NCBI RefSeq assembly: GCF_003363135.1
Contig: NZ_QRBB01000001.1
Coordinates: 1,178,001 to 1,242,000, forward strand
Length of the DNA: 64,000 bases
Direction of reading: 5' to 3'
DNA from: Alteriqipengyuania lutimaris
Lineage (GTDB): Bacteria; Pseudomonadota; Alphaproteobacteria; Sphingomonadales; Sphingomonadaceae
Shown here: piece after piece, positions 63,927 through 64,000 of the stretch
How the letters are laid out: each line of letters starts with the position of its first letter
How positions within the stretch are numbered: the stretch's first letter is position 1
Made by a program: the position numbers and the translations under genes
The notes under the pieces: model-generated
What the model was told of the DNA's origin: nothing
Databases searched by the model: none
The model's input: only the letters and a program-made list of their open reading frames with translations

Positions 63927-64000
63927 ATGTTGGATCGTCAAGCGCAAAACACGCAACACCCCGATGGCTGGCGCATCCGGATGGTCGGCTGGCGCAACCG
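63927..64000 (+). CDS. crtF: probable start of crtF (demethylspheroidene O-methyltransferase), partial
   Basis: The last 74 nt read MLDRQAQNTQHPDGWRIRMV and then GWRNR in one open frame from ATG 63927; WRNR is like the conserved start of CrtF proteins. Position divergent from crtD fits the known crtDC / crtF-bchCXYZ arrangement. There is no good ribosome site, because the PpsR box abuts the ATG, and only 24 codons are visible, so the call is tentative. Confidence 0.45.
   Translation, partial: MLDRQAQNTQHPDGWRIRMVGWRN

Overview
The window is GC-rich, densely packed alphaproteobacterial DNA. An Entner-Doudoroff operon, a large TonB-dependent sugar receptor next to a tryptophan-halogenase-like flavoprotein, Mg-chelatase genes (bchI, bchD, bchO) and crtCD carotenoid genes together point to an aerobic anoxygenic phototroph of the Sphingomonadales, probably Erythrobacter/Porphyrobacter/Citromicrobium-like. 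The assignment is by gene content only.

Layout. 1-4.2 kb: the 5' end of an RND efflux permease, its membrane-fusion lipoprotein, and PEP carboxylase (all minus strand). 4.4-15.8 kb: a beta-glucan/cello-oligosaccharide utilisation locus with halogenase-like flavoprotein, TonB receptor, LacI repressor, MFS transporter, GH3 glucosidase lipoprotein and Na+/sugar symporter. Three copies of a TGTGAACGTTCACA-like operator mark its LacI regulon. 15.9-21.5 kb: overlapping zwf-pgl-edd-glk-eda, which would take the released glucose to pyruvate and glyceraldehyde-3-phosphate.

21.5-37.8 kb is the most unusual part: an apparent class II lanthipeptide (RiPP) cluster. It has a 48-codon precursor gene (leader with an ELSDDQLVQLAEGA motif, core SSWGANCNKAC), a LanM synthetase with a Cys-Cys-Gly zinc site, a cobalamin-type radical SAM enzyme, two PhyH-type 2-oxoglutarate dioxygenases, a JmjC-type hydroxylase, a squalene-cyclase-like alpha-barrel protein, an unrecognised 350-residue protein, a cholesterol-oxidase-like flavoprotein, a serine hydrolase, a small DUF6072-like protein and an ABC exporter. 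Seven or eight maturation genes for one roughly 11-residue core is an exceptional density, and I know of no described product.

38.2-49.4 kb: an ABC ATPase, an ABC permease fused to an M1 aminopeptidase, a probable 5-oxoproline module (DUF2891, DUF979, DUF969, fused 5-oxoprolinase) invaded by two copies of a palindromic repeat that encodes in-frame protein tails, and tRNA-Leu(GAG). 49.5-57.1 kb: zinc-ribbon membrane protein, ftsE-ftsX-ydcF-plsC operon, hisC, metX-GNAT-metW and a VOC protein, with a second kind of repeat between hisC and metX. 57.2-64 kb: edge of the photosynthesis gene cluster (bchI-bchD-bchO, a 51-residue membrane protein, a GGCT-like protein, crtC-crtD in the other direction, and the likely first codons of crtF) with a TGT-N12-ACA PpsR/CrtJ box in the crtD/crtF gap.
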